Notes: generated from the letters alone by a model not told the origin. DNA of 64,000 nt from Cristatella mucedo (GCA_009760855.2 WPIO01000081.1:1041001-1105000); one strand, 5' to 3'. Positions 41,263 to 52,367 are shown, counted from the stretch's first letter. Numbers and translations: made by a program.

Positions 41263-41660
41263 CGAGCACGTCAGATAGCACGTCAGATAGCACGTCAGAT
41301 AGCACGTCAGATAGCACGTCAGATAGCACGTCAGATAGCACGTCAGATAGCACGTCAGATAGCACGTCAGATAGCACGTCAGATAGCACGTCAGATAGCA
41401 CGTCAGATAGCACGTCAGATAGCACGTCAGATAGCACGTCAGATAGCACGTCAGATAGCACGTCAGATAGCACGTCAGATAGCACGTCAGATAGCACGTC
41501 AGATAGCACGTCAGATAGCACGTCAGATAGCACGTCAGATAGCACGTCAGATAGCACGTCAGATAGCACGTCAGAGCCGGAGCGAGAGAATGAAGGGGAG
41601 AATGCAAGTGAGTGGCAGGACTTTGACGACGTTGCGCCAGTGGATGAAGAGCCAGTGCAG
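41263..41660 (+). CDS. Tudor gene exon encoding (STSD)25-STSE and an acidic tail
   Basis: Acceptor GACCTGAGCAG (an alternative lies 3 bases upstream) with two-base remainder, donor GTGCAG|GTAAAC at phase 0. After one Ala codon the frame reads STSD 25 times, then STSE, then PERENEGENASEWQDFDDV and APVDEEPVQ. The acidic non-repetitive end and the clean donor argue that this is the used frame. Each repeat places Asp at +3 of a Ser, which fits the S/T-x-x-D/E pattern of casein kinase 2, so the stretch could be a phosphorylatable spacer between Tudor domains. The acceptor lacks a strong pyrimidine tract, which lowers confidence. It joins in phase to 37806-38130. Confidence 0.65.
41265..41576 (+). 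repeat. 12-bp coding minisatellite, 26 units
   Basis: Twenty-five perfect tandem copies of AGCACGTCAGAT plus a 26th ending GAG. There is no interruption, which indicates very recent expansion or homogenisation. Open in two + frames and on the minus strand. Confidence 0.98.
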
Positions 41661-42114
41661 GTAAACACCACCCGACGAGCCCAGTGAAGGTCATAGCGGA
41701 GCCACAGACTGATAGGTCCGCATGGCTTTGGGCTGAATTGCATCGAAGGCCAGCCCGAGTCCATTGAGTGTAGCTGCTGCTTCATGCACGATGTAGGCGG
41801 CAATCGACCTTTGCTCGCCCGTTGGGTTGTGTGCCGTGCATTTGTGAGGGATTCGAGTGAAGACGACATTTTCTTCCTGTTTCAAGGAACTCTTCTTGTT
41901 TCAGGGGACTCTTTATGTTTCTTGAGGTTTTTCCTATCCAAAAGTAGACACACTACACATTTATTATACTTATACACATACTACATTAATTTTGCTTGTG
42001 TGCTACAATACTGTGCTCGTCGTGACCACGAACAGGAGCGAAGCGCTTTGTATTGCGCCCCAGTGAACTTGTCTTTTTGTGCGTGCTTCGAGTACTTACC
42101 TATGCATACTATGT

Positions 42115-42222
42115 GTGATACTTCCTTTGCAGCAAGTATAAAGTGCCCAGAAAGAGATTGAGAGTTCTCTGAGGGCGCTATATGAAGTGCATTATTATTA
42201 TTATTGTTATTATTATTATTTT
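42115..42222 (+). mobile_element. LINE-B tail-only fragment
   Basis: CTTCCTTTGCAGCAAGTATA, AAGTGCCCAGAAAGAGATTG, AGTTCTCTGAGGGCGCTAT, then (ATT)n. Preceded near 42055 by GCGCCCCAGTGAACTTG, a LINE-C-type motif. Confidence 0.85.
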
Positions 42223-42408
42223 ACTATCTAGGCATCCCACTAACCGGTAGTCGTAAGTGTCTCATTATTATTGTTATTCTTACTATTGTTATTTCTGCAA
42301 GAGAGCAAAACGCTGACACAATAAGCCATGCCATTTTTGCATCGCTTCTGGGTCAGTTTTTCCTTTTTTGCGCTGGCTATGCTACGCCTGCCGCTTGGGC
42401 GTGAACAG

Positions 42409-42591
42409 GTCCACGTGACTATTGCAGTGCATCGACACGGTGCTGCACTCGTAGGGGCTCTGGTGCCACTTGTTCCTCTTATGGCAAGACAGGAAGAAGT
42501 GGCTGCACCGAATGGCACTGCAGTGCAGAGCAGGCGAGCGATCGACGCAGTTCCAGATTGTGTCACGAGTCGTCTTCGTCAAGGCGAAGAG
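42409..42591 (+). CDS. Possible Tudor gene exon
   Basis: Acceptor TTGGGCGTGAACAG at phase 0, matching the phase-0 end of the STSD exon. The frame reads VHVTIAVHRHGAALVGALV, PLMARQEEVAAPNGTAVQS, PDCVTSRLRQGEE before GAAGAG|GTTTGC. The first strand-like run could be the start of another domain. The out-phase (0) does not fit the next known exon at 50465, so either another exon intervenes or this one is not used. Confidence 0.3.
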
Positions 42592-43245
42592 GTTTGCTCG
42601 GTATAAGAACGTTGGTCGAGCCTTCGACTGCTGCATCTGTCCTAATTTCAACCTTCACCTCCTTCAGTGTGGCTTTTTGTTAACCTAATCCTCGTACGGT
42701 ATCTTTTTAATATCCCTCAACTCTTTCACAAGTTTAATTTGAGCCGCTGCGTAATGGGGGGGGGGGCTCTGTATTTAGTGGCTGCAAGTGTTGGCACGTA
42801 GACCTCAGGCCGTAAGCTCAGCAATAGCTGAGTGCTCTCTTTTCTTTCATCGTAGAAGCTGATATATATATAGTCATGCAAGCTTGACCCGTGGCTTCTA
42901 TTCACATGCAACACTACATTGCTTCTACCCGTGGCTGCCAGATGAAGCAGGCTCTTTGTTTAGTGCACCCACCAGTATTGCTCAAGCTGCCTCATCGTGG
43001 CACTGCAGACAAACCCAAAACATAACGATACACAAACACTTGTATAGCATCCCAATTGAATCGGTAAATCACTTTCCGTGCAGTCATCTCTTACTGGAAA
43101 GAAAGCGGGTCAGTTGGAATAGCCAACATGGTGCTCATGCTAACATGCACATGTTAGCATGCACAGTTGCGTCATCCATAAGCACCTAAATGAGAAAAGT
43201 CGCAAGGACGACGTAAATAATGTGAAAAGCGGGCGGTCTTAGCTA

Positions 43246-43292
43246 TTCTATTCTAGCTATTCTATTTCTATTCTATTCTATTCAATTCTAGG
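43246..43292. repeat. (TTCTA)n-like array
   Basis: Irregular repeats of CTATTCTA / TTCTATTCTA. Confidence 0.85.
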
Positions 43293-43735
43293 ATCTAGAA
43301 TCCTAGAATTCCAGCCTTGCCGGGCATCAAGAACTAGGGCCCAATTGAACGTCATTCATCATCAATATCCAAGCATGCGAACAAGTGTGCAATGTTAAGC
43401 ACAATCCCATGAGAATTTTGTATTGATTCGCTTGAATGTGTTTGCATAGCTTAAATCGACAAAGTGACTGGATTGCAATTGTAGGCTAGGACCCATGGTA
43501 ACCAAATGGCTTCGGAGCTACACAGGAAGCTCCTTCTCCAGGCCTGATCTCCAGGCTCTGGTCTTCTTTTTGGCATGTTAGTAGGCTGCCAACAGTAATT
43601 ATTTTGAGGTAACCGTTTCATGTTGTTTCTGCCTCGCCTCCATAAGGATACTCCTCAGATAATGTCCCCATTGTCCTCATTGTTGCTGTCCTCGGTCGTC
43701 CTTGATACATCTGAGTATGACCGGCTCCATGTGTG

Positions 43736-43858
43736 CGAGTGTGTGTGTGTGTGCGCTCTTGCGTGCGCGTGTGTGTGTGTGCGTGCGTGTGCGCGTGTAA
43801 TACGCGTGTGCTCGTGCGTGTGTGCGCGCATGTCCGTGCGCGTGTCCGTGCGTGTGGG
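43736..43858. repeat. Mixed GT/GC purine-pyrimidine tract
   Basis: Alternating GTGTGC and GCGTGC units over about 120 bases, imperfect. Confidence 0.9.
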
Positions 43859-44039
43859 TGGCGATGGGTGTCTTGCTTACTTGCCAGGCACCTTCTGTTG
43901 CTAGCTGTAGCTCAGCAGTGACCACCATATCACAGTAAGGTTCCATTCTAATATCCTAGTTTTGATACACATGGATCGTGGACAAGCGAGGCTCATGTGT
44001 TACTAATTTTAGCTTCACCCTGTAGGTTGTCAGTGGCTG

Positions 44040-44165
44040 TCTTTCTTTAATTTAATGTAGCGTATCTCCGTCTGTAACTCACAAAGCCACGAAGACATTA
44101 GGTGTTGCACGGGAGAGTTTTCTACAACCCACTCAAGCATTTAAGCGGCTTTTGCATACTCCCGG
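44040..44165 (-). mobile_element. LINE-A tail fragment
   Basis: Minus-strand tail: GTATCTCCGTCTGTAACTCA, CAAAGCCACGAAGACATTAG, GTGTTGCACGGGAGAGTTTT. Confidence 0.85.
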
Positions 44166-44330
44166 GGGTCCAGTAGACTCCATCTCACTATGCTATGAGT
44201 GCCACATGAGTACGAGCAAAGGAGTGCCTCTACACTAGCGTCTTGCCGCTCTCTAGTTCCTATTTAAGCTTAGTTACAATTATTCATGACACCCAATAAT
44301 CGGCTTCAGGCTATTGAGGTTTATCAAGCC

Positions 44331-44475
44331 GAGCAGGTTTGGTCCAGAGGTTAAGGTGCTCACCCCGATCAAGGTCTGGCCGAGGTCGTGGGCTCGAGCC
44401 CAAGGCATATGTGAAGCGCCTGAATAGAGAATAAGTTCTCTTGGGGTGCTATTCAAATGAATTATTTAATTTTTA
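44331..44475 (+). mobile_element. SINE-2 copy, near full length
   Basis: GAGCAGGTTTGGTCCAGAGG, TTAAGGTGCTCACCCCG, GGGCTCGAGCCC (B box), GTGAAGCGCCTGAATAGAGA, AGTTCTCTTGGGGTGC, AAATGAATTATTTAA. Confidence 0.9.
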
Positions 44476-44994
44476 TTTAAATTGGATGAGGTGATAGAGC
44501 AGAGGTAACTCGATCTAGTTAAGGTGAAAATAAAAATTGGAGAATGGTGTGTTAAAAAAATTATCATTAATGTTATTTTAGTTTTTCTTACATACAAATA
44601 AAAATTATGTGCTTTTATAAAAAATAAGTTCCCTTGGTAATTAAGTAGCATGATCTTATCACAGTTTTTATTTCGGCTAGTCCTTCGAAGTGATTTGTGT
44701 AATTACACTGGGAAAGTCGTGGGCAGACACTTGCAAAAATCATGTGGGGTAGCTCTTTAGTCCAGCTGTAGGGTGTAGCCATCTTTTGGAAGAACAGTTT
44801 TTTAGTCGGTAGGATGCGACTATGACTCGTTACCCAAATTTTGTGTGCCGAGCTTGGTGTTTTTTGTGACTGTTGCGATCTGCTAAGATGTGCCACATAC
44901 ACCACGTTGAGTGCATCTACTTGTTGTTCAGAGCACAGCTTAAGATGTTAACTGCAGCTTGCTGCTCAGTAACCAGGTTTATAGAAAACTTGAA

Positions 44995-45880
44995 ACATTC
45001 TTATGGCACCCCAAGAGAGCAAAATAACTGTCTAGGCACTATTCATGTTCTAGAAAGGGGCAAATCAATTGGTCAGTGCTATCATTCACAATTGCAGCAC
45101 GAATAAGAACGTGAAGGGCATTTCACTATGGATGGAGTAATTTTGCTAGGAGTAGGTGAGGGGTTTGAGCTTACTGTTAACAATCGTTAAGTCAAGGGAT
45201 ACAATGGCATCTGTCGGTTGAAATTTTGAGGCTTAGGGGGCATGGGAACTGAAGACTTGGGTTTTCGAATTGCTGGAGCCAGTTCAGGTCGTTTAGAAGC
45301 GATGTTAAGTGGCAGCTGTGACGTTAATGACAAAGAAGCCCAGGAGCAGGGTTGTTGGACCCACTGGAAGCAGCTAATTGCACAGGCAGGAAGACCTGAT
45401 GGGAGTAAGTTAAAAAAAAATCTTGACTGGATGCCAGAAAAGTATTGACCAATTTGGCTATTCAATAGACCATGCACATCCTTATCCAAGCATATAGAAG
45501 CTTTTCAGAGTCACGAGCTGAAAGCAGACTGTGAAGCTAGCACTGTCATCTAGTACTCTAGATTTACTCATAACTAGCAAATTGGCTTTACAGTAATTCA
45601 AGTAGAGTAAGTTTGATATAATCAAAGTGCAAAGGTCAGCAATACATGCAGCAAGGGAATGTGAGACTTTGATCTGCTGGAAGACAGCTAGAGATTAAAG
45701 CTCAGGTAGTGTCATCTACTTAAAAATGAAAGCCTAGATTGTACTCGGTAATTAATCAGACTAGATGGCGGTTATAAATTGTGTAAAGAAGAGAAACTAG
45801 AATGGATCTCTGCCGTCTTCATTATTACTTCACAATTTTAATGCCCACGGGATAATCGGTGGCTGTTGTGATCTATGCTC
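44995..45880 (-). mobile_element. Degenerate LINE-B copy
   Basis: Old minus-strand copy. Tail at 45005-45120; RT thumb on the minus strand at 45187-45489 (LPSGLPACAISCFQWVQ for LLAGLPACAIRRLQLVQ); and near 45740-45760 a remnant of the KYNLGFHF segment upstream of the YxDD motif. Riddled with stops. Confidence 0.65.
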
Positions 45881-46864
45881 TTACTGAGGTATGTACACTG
45901 GTGTGCAAAAGCAGGGCGCCAGATAGCTCTTTATTTTTACTATAGCTTTATAAAGCTTTATTTAACAATCGTGCACGCACATTTTAGAGTTCCTTGAAAG
46001 CGACTGCATTGTCTATTTGTGGAAGTCATTGGACATGTATAGTAGCATGAAAAAAACAGTGAACTGGCTACGCTCTTTTCCTAGTCTCTTTCCTATGCTA
46101 ATTTGCTATAGCCGACCAGCATATCTATGGCTATCTTGTTGCCTGCTTTACGAAGGGCCAAATGTGGGCTTGCGCCAAACGGGACCTAGTAATGTTGCAG
46201 TCGTTTTACGAGTTTGAATTGGTGAGACTTCGATGAAGTACTAACTGAAGAAGTTGGCTACGATCGGTATCATCGATAGCACAAAGAGACCCTGCCACCT
46301 ACATGCCACTATTACCTGCTAGGACGAACTGATAAAGAGTCAATCTGTAGGCATCATTTCACCCAAGCAAGGCTCTGCTGGGAAGCTAGTTGGCTGTGAT
46401 TCAATCAGACGTAGACTAGATAACCAATGTATCTGAGCTCATAACGGAAAAAAGCTGCTGTTGCCCATCAAACATAGTGGCTCGTTTGTGGTAATCTGGT
46501 CAAGAGCACAACAGACCCACGAAGACTAAAGGAAAATAATCTGATTAGGCGATGTGAGTAAGCTCGCCATCTGTGGTGAATAAAAATGTATGCAATACCT
46601 GCAGCACTAATTGCCTTCTTTAGACGTAGATATGAAGAAGAAATGTGGTTGCAAAAGGGTTTATGGTCTAGGGCTTCTTCTGTAGCAGATACTTAGCAGC
46701 AAGAGCCAAGACTTTAATTTTGGACCTACTCCGAAGAACCACGGTACCTAGCGCAATGAGCTATTTTATTTATATATTATCTACCAGGACAATAAGCCCA
46801 ATCTTTCGGCTAAAATTGTTTAGTATTTCCTTGCTTCAACGTTGAATTTAGTTTTAGGTCGTTA

Positions 46865-46930
46865 CAGCAACACAAATAAATACGAGCTGATTCAACAGTC
46901 TCCTTTGTATAGCAGCAGAAGAGCCAATTG
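46865..46930 (-). mobile_element. SINE-1 tail fragment
   Basis: AAATAAATACGAGCTGATTC, AACAGTCTCCTTTGTATAGC, AGCAGAAGAGCC: minus-strand SINE-1 3' end only. Confidence 0.7.
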
Positions 46931-47149
46931 TTGGCATATTTTTACAGTACTTGGTATTGAATCTGTTGACTTTACCCACACATTTTTTAAATCAGGAAAA
47001 CGTGAACTTGACTTTAACGGGTCATCAGAAGGTTACCATGACAGCTATGGTTACATCAAAAGCAAGATGATGTCGCCTTTGATGTTTGTTCCAATTTGCA
47101 TGTCGATCGTTCCATTAGTATTTAAGAAATATCAATAAATGAGGGAGAT

Positions 47150-47325
47150 AGTTTATATAGGAGTGGTGGCAGAACTCCCACCTCTATAGGAGATTCCCTC
47201 TTAACGGCTATCACCACCACTTGCAGTTGGCAATACTGGATCGCCCACTGCAGGATTCGAACCCACGACTTCGGTCGTGAAGAGCAAGCAGCACTGTCAT
47301 GGCCCTTGGGTGGCCAAGACAATGT
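47150..47325 (-). mobile_element. SINE-1 copy
   Basis: Minus-strand: CTCTTAACGGCTATCACC, ACCACTTGCAGTTGGCAATA, GGATTCGAACCCACGACTTC (perfect B-box complement GGATTCGAACC). Confidence 0.85.
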
Positions 47326-47354
47326 TCAACCCCGAATCCCAATCAGTGTCTCAG

Positions 47355-47935
47355 GGTTAATAAGAATAATAATAAATTTGATATAGATCCCTCAGAGAAC
47401 TCAATCTCTTTCTAAGCACTTTACATTCGCTGCAAAGGAAGCGAATCGAATGGTTACTGGTAGCATGCTCATTAAATAAGAATAACATGGTTAGGTGTGC
47501 CATGCTCAGGATCTGCATTCAAGCATAGTTAATGGCAGCATGCACAGTGTCATCACGCACAAGCACGTAAAGGACGACTCACAAGGACCCACTAAATGCT
47601 GTGATCAATGGATGCGTTTTTAATCAAATGTGGTCAAGTCAGATTTCGTGATACAAGTCGGAAGTGAGTTCCAGGCTTTGGGAGCATACGAACTAAAGGC
47701 ACCATCTTCAAAGGATTTGATGTTTGTACGAGGTATAGGTATACGGTTAGATTCCGAAAAGCGTGTTTTTACGATGCTTAGCCTGGTGGGGGAGTAGATC
47801 TGATGGAGAGGCTGGAGCCAAAGAATGAAGGGCCCTAAAAGTGAGCGACAAAATCTTGAAGTCGATGCATTGCTTGACTGGTAGCCAGTGCAGGTTGACG
47901 AGAAGTGTTGAGATGTGGCAAAAAAATTGATAGAA
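47355..47935 (-). mobile_element. LINE-B 3' end
   Basis: Minus-strand RT end, 3' UTR and tail. The minus frame at 47620-47967 reads RFSESNRIPIPRTNIKSF and YAPKAWNSLPTCIT. The hairpin GAACTCAATCTCTTTCTAAG is at 47398-47420. Confidence 0.9.
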
Positions 47936-48284
47936 GTTTCAGAGCTCAGGTGGTCGCATCGCTTCAAAAGAATCCTTTTCTCAAGTTAACCGAAAGTTTG
48001 GAGAATGATAGGTTAACATATTTTCGAAGGCTTAGTTTGCTGTATGCCCAAGTGACTCAAGACAGGTTACTGCTTATCGCATTGGTAAAGCTTCATTTTA
48101 CACTAAAAATTAATATAACTACGCTAAAACTGCAGAAACAAAGCTGCATGTTGCAATAGCGTTTTTTATATCAGAATTGGAACTTTGTGGTCCGATAGCA
48201 ATTTTTGCAGCCTTCCCAATACTTGTGCTCACGAGTGTACGTATGTTTAGTTGTACAGTGTTTGAATAAAATAATAATAAATAA

Positions 48285-48440
48285 ATAAAATTCATTTGTA
48301 TAGCATCCAAGAGAACTTAATCCCTATTCAGGTGCTTCACATGTGCCATGGGGCTCGAGCCCACGTGACCTCGGCCATCAAATACATTCACATTGACCTT
48401 GGTCGAGGCGAGCACCTTAGTCGCTAGGCCAAACCGGCAT
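48285..48440 (-). mobile_element. SINE-2 copy
   Basis: Minus-strand: ATTCATTTGTATAGCATCC, AAGAGAACTTAATCCCTATT, CAGGTGCTTCACATGTGCC, GGGCTCGAGCCC, ending in the A-box complement CTTAGTCGCTAGGCCAAACC. Confidence 0.88.
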
Positions 48441-48639
48441 GTTTGCAATTGTATATATGCATTTGTATATGTATATCCCTAACGACAGCGCTAGGATCTG
48501 TTTTTGTGAATGATAAGAGTCTTACATCTAATGCTACAGAGATAACCCATGAGTGACATGTAATTGCTAACCGCCTACCACCGTGTGGTCACCGAATGAG
48601 AGTCACCCCTGTCGTTGCATGTTACAGTTTCATGTGCCC

Positions 48640-48796
48640 AGACGATCCAATACGCTGAGCTGCTTCACCAGTTTCAGCCTCCTTGTGCCCTCAGGTCATG
48701 CATGGACAATACATGAGCTATTCCATAGCTTAAAGACCGTTGGTGACAGTCGCTTTTCTTCTGCAGGTCCTAGACTGCAGTCCACAATTCCTAGGC
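48640..48796 (+). mobile_element. LINE-A 3' fragment, left part of interrupted copy
   Basis: CTGCTTCACCAGTTTCAGCC, TCCTTGTGCCCTCAGG, AAAGACCGTTGGTGACAG, CCACAATTCCTAGGCAAA match LINE-A (LLHQFQPPRAL, GDRSFSSAGPRLW, PQFL). It resumes at 49385. Confidence 0.8.
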
Positions 48797-48945
48797 AAAG
48801 CCGAGCTGGTTTGGTTCAGCGGTTAAGGTGCTCGCCCCGACCAAGGTCTGACAGAGGTCGTGGGTTTGAGCCCCGTGGCACATGTGAAGCGCCTGAATAG
48901 AGATATTAAGTTCTCGTGGGCGCTATACAAATGAATTGTATATAT
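48797..48945 (+). mobile_element. SINE-2 copy nested in LINE-A
   Basis: GCCGAGCTGGTTTGGTTCAG, CGGTTAAGGTGCTCGCCCCG, GGGTTTGAGCCCC (B-box region), AAGCGCCTGAATAGAGAT, AGTTCTCGTGGGCGCTATAC, AAATGAATTG. The LINE-A copy stops right at its start. Confidence 0.9.
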
Positions 48946-48984
48946 ATATATAAATATATTTTTTATGGGCCAACTGATATGATG

Positions 48985-49165
48985 TAAATAAAATTAATAA
49001 ATAAATCCTAGCTGATTAAACAGCCTCTTTTTGTATAGCGACAGAAGAGCCTTTACGGCTATCACCACCGCTTGCAGTGGCGATAAAGAATCGCCCACCG
49101 CAGGAATCGAACCCACGACCTCGGGACCGAGGTCGTGAAAGCAACCGCCTTACCTAGTGTGCTGA
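48985..49165 (-). mobile_element. SINE-1 copy, near full length
   Basis: Minus-strand: AATAAATCCTAGCTGATTAA, ACAGCCTCTTTTTGTATAGC, the CACCACCGCTTGCAGTGG hairpin, GGAATCGAACCCACGACC (B-box complement) and CAACCGCCTTACCTAGTGTG (A-box complement). Confidence 0.9.
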
Positions 49166-49345
49166 TCGCGAACAGAGACTGCCATAATTGGTATATGTTT
49201 TCATTAAACAATTTTTTTTAGATATTGCTTTGGTTTAGGATTTAGTATTTAGCGACTGCTTTTTTGGGTTCAGGGTTTAGGAGTGAAGGTTAAGGGTTCA
49301 CGGTTAGCAGATGCTGGTTACCATGTTGATCCTCCTGCTATGGGC
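49166..49345 (+). repeat. Repeat X copy 2 (unclassified)
   Basis: Matches 34895-35080: GAGACTGCCATAATTGGTA, TTTTCATTAAACAATT, TTCAGGGTTTAGGAGTGAAG, GCAGATGCTGGTTACCATGT. Confidence 0.8.
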
Positions 49346-49384
49346 GCAGTGCCCACACCAAAAAGCTTAGTATTATACACTTTT

Positions 49385-49625
49385 TTTGCTGCCGACTATC
49401 GCACATCCTTACCAGCCGTCCTGTGCTACTACTTCCATGATACTCACTATCTCAACTGCTCTTCTGGCTCAGCCATGCGTCTCACGTTCTCTTTGTTGTG
49501 TGAGATGAAGTCTGTTGGCTACCGAATGCATACCGAAAGCCGCTTAGGCTGTGAGTTCGCTATACAAAAATCTCCTGCATAACACCCACATAGTCTTTGC
49601 GGCTTTTCGGAGTTACATACAATCT
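49385..49625 (+). mobile_element. LINE-A 3' fragment, right part
   Basis: GCCGACTATCGCACATCC, CCAGCCGTCCTGTGCTACTA, GAGATGAAGTCTGTTGGC, CGCTTAGGCTGTGAGTTCGC, CACCCACATAGTCTTTGCGG. Continues the copy interrupted at 48796. Confidence 0.88.
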
Positions 49626-50004
49626 TGCTTGGTTTTTATCGTTTTGAGCTCATTCAGGTAGCGCTACTGCATGTCCAGTTCATGTGTTTGCCAGACGTCA
49701 CGAGCTAGTGCTTCCCGTGGCTGTGTTTTTAGGACCTTACCCGTGGGCTTGCCGACGTTGTGCTCAGCATGCATCCTCCATCCATCTGGGCTGTCCAAGT
49801 ATGTGCCTCTCGTGACCGTGTTTAATGCCTGCCATGTATTACTGAAATATTTTGGAGCATGCTTCTTATAGCAGCGGTAATTATGTCCCACAGACCTAGT
49901 CTAATTGCTTCATAATTCCACCAAAGTCAGCTGGAGTTGTTTTGTCTGAACAGGCAAGTGTCATTTGTCGATAGTTGCTACTGATGGCCTGAGCTGAGGA
50001 GACA

Positions 50005-50244
50005 GTGAGTGAGTGAGTGAGTGAGTGAGTGAGTGAGTGAGTGAGTGAGTGAGTGAGTGAGTGAGTGAGTGAGTGAGTGAGTGAGTGAGTGAGTGAGTGA
50101 GTGAGTGAGTGAGTGAGTGAGTGAGTGAGTGAGTGAGTGGAGAGAGAGAGAGAGAGAGAGAGTGAGAGTGAGTGAGTGAGTGAGTGAGTGAGTGAGTGAG
50201 TGAGTGAGTGAGTGAGTGAGTGAGTGAGTGAGTGAGTGAGAGAG

Positions 50245-50296
<52 letters not shown>

Positions 50297-50319
50297 TGCG
50301 TGTGTGTGTGTGTGTGTGC
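50005..50319. repeat. Compound (GTGA)n-(GA)n-(GTGA)n-(GT)n-(GC/GT)n array
   Basis: About 135 bases of GTGA repeat, 20 bases of GA, about 75 bases of GTGA again, then GT and GCGT blocks. Thr-His-Ser-Leu frames on the minus strand are artefacts. Confidence 0.97.
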
Positions 50320-50464
50320 GACTGCGATGCACCCGACACTGCAGTTTTCTTGCTGGCCACTAGCTACTCTTTACTCTGGCTGAGAAGGAGAAGCAAAGAG
50401 AGCAGAACAAATAGAGCCCGAGAGCAGTGCGCATGTAGCTTTGGTAAAAGAGAACTTTTTTTAG

Positions 50465-50594
50465 CAGCAGTGAAAGCGAATTCGTGTCCAAATCTCAGCC
50501 ATCTCAGGTCGTTTCGAAGCCGGAAAAGGTTGGCCCTCCCCTCTTTCAGTCACAGGAGCACGAGCAAGCGCATCCGAGCGAGGTCGGCAGATGG
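50465..50594 (+). CDS. Tudor gene exon, polar linker
   Basis: Acceptor AACTTTTTTTAG (alternatives 3 and 6 bases downstream keep the frame), one-base remainder, donor AGATGG|GTAACA at phase 0. It encodes SSESEFVSKSQPSQVVSK, PEKVGPPLFQSQEHEQ, HPSEVGRW. Ser/Gln/Glu-rich and without a recognised domain. It joins in phase to 50720. The exon that should precede it (ending in phase 2) was not identified. Confidence 0.65.
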
Positions 50595-50719
50595 GTAACA
50601 CAGAGCTCAGATCGCCGAGCGGGCTTCGCGTGGAGCAGGTGATTGTGTTTTTTCTTAGTGTAGTCTGTTGCATGTTTTTCTTTGCTAGTGTGTCAACCAC
50701 TGCTTGCTCTATCTATCAG

Positions 50720-51007
50720 GTAGAAGAGAAGCTGCAAGTGAGAGGTCAGCAGCAGCAGCCTCAGTCCACGGATAGACATGATAGCCCTGGCGAACGAAGG
50801 GGTCCCGGGCGGCGACGGCGCAGCAGGAAGAAGCCTGTCGCGAATCTGCCTGCCGCGAATCTCGTCGAGGTGTCCACGCACCAGTCGGTGCTTGCACCGG
50901 GCCGACCGGATGAGCGAGCCCGACATCAGACTGGCATTATCTGCGACGACTCGAGTGTGAACCAGTCGACAGCTGCACCGAGCGATACGATGCACGCCTC
51001 GAAGCAG
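50720..51007 (+). CDS. Tudor gene exon, basic and polar linker
   Basis: Acceptor TGCTCTATCTATCAG, donor AAGCAG|GTGAGC, phase 0 at both ends. 96 codons: VEEKLQVRGQQQQPQS, then a strongly basic patch PGRRRRSRKKP that could act as a nuclear-localisation or RNA-binding patch, then VEVSTHQSVLAPGRPD and SSVNQSTAAPSDTMHASKQ. No conserved domain; low-complexity composition fits a disordered region. Confidence 0.8.
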
Positions 51008-51159
51008 GTGAGCTGGGGCGGCAGCCGGAGTACAAAGATGGTGCTGGCAAAGATTAGCAATAAGGGTGGGGCATTTTCTCTTTTCTCATCGGGGCTAGGG
51101 TGGCTTGATCCTCAGCACTCCATTGGCAGTTCTTGCCAGATTTGTCACAACACACGCTG

Positions 51160-51162
<3 letters not shown>

Positions 51163-51214
<52 letters not shown>

Positions 51215-51227
51215 CCACACACACAAG

Positions 51228-51263
<36 letters not shown>

Positions 51264-51412
51264 GCCACACACACACACACAAGCCACATACACACACACA
51301 CAAGCCACATACACACACAAGCCACATACACACACACACACAAGCCACACACACACACACACACAAGCCACATACACACACACACACAAGCCACATACAC
51401 ACACACACACAC
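51163..51412. repeat. (CA)n with regular AAGCCACA(TA) interruptions
   Basis: CA repeat broken ten times by AAGCCACA or AAGCCACATA, giving a higher-order pattern of about 16-30 bp. Confidence 0.95.
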
Positions 51413-52015
51413 ATGTGTCTAAACTAAAGATTGATTAAAATATTAAAAAATATACAAATAACATAATATATTCCTGGATGCCGACCAAAATGGTGGCGCC
51501 CCAGAAAACTTCTGGACAGCTCTTTTAATCAGGGAAATTTAGCAAGCGCAAAAATCATTCGTGAGTTAAAGTTTGCAAACAATAATAATGAACTTGTTTT
51601 AGCATCGTTGGTGATTCGTTTATATCATCGTTTTTATCATTGTTTCGATTTTTCGCTGGATAACTGGATTCTTCGCGGCAGCCAGCCGTTGTCAGCCCAG
51701 CCGGCGTGGTTGGGGGCCATAGATAGCATAGCGACTGTTGGGGTTGTGGCTGCGTCGGTAAATGCTCATGCTTCCTTTGGCTCGGAATCTTTGGCTCTCC
51801 GCTCGGCTGTGGACCCCAAAGTTGCGCCACTTCGGCTAATGGTGGCGCAGGTTATGTCGGGCCGTGATTGCATGCAGCACCGGCCAGCAGCGGCTCAGCA
51901 CGTGGCAAGCGGTCTATGCCTCCGTGCTGCGTAGGCAGCAGCTGGAAAACCGTCGTGGGTATATCCTGGGACTCCTAGCAGCAGCCACTGGCAGCACGTC
52001 CAGGGGAGCTCGGTG

Positions 52016-52345
<330 letters not shown>

Positions 52346-52367
52346 ATGTTATGTTATATATGTATCT

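Larger units (their letters stand above)
42592..50464. other. Long intron (about 7.9 kb) of the Tudor gene
   Basis: Filled by LINE-A, LINE-B, SINE-1, SINE-2 and repeat X copies listed separately. 42600-43240, 43290-43730, 45890-46860 and 49630-50000 hold nothing I recognise. TGCTAACATG and CATGTTAGCA form a 10-bp stem with a 2-base spacer at 43138-43159. Confidence 0.65.

Noticed and set aside
41265-41576. CRISPR array
   Set aside because: A head-to-tail minisatellite with no spacers, in an animal genome.
41092-41869. 200-223-codon frames over the 12-bp repeat on the minus strand and the Ala-Arg-Gln-Ile + frame
   Set aside because: A 12-bp repeat is open in several frames by nature. Only the Ser-Thr-Ser-Asp frame connects in phase to a Tudor exon and ends in an acidic coding sequence with a good donor.
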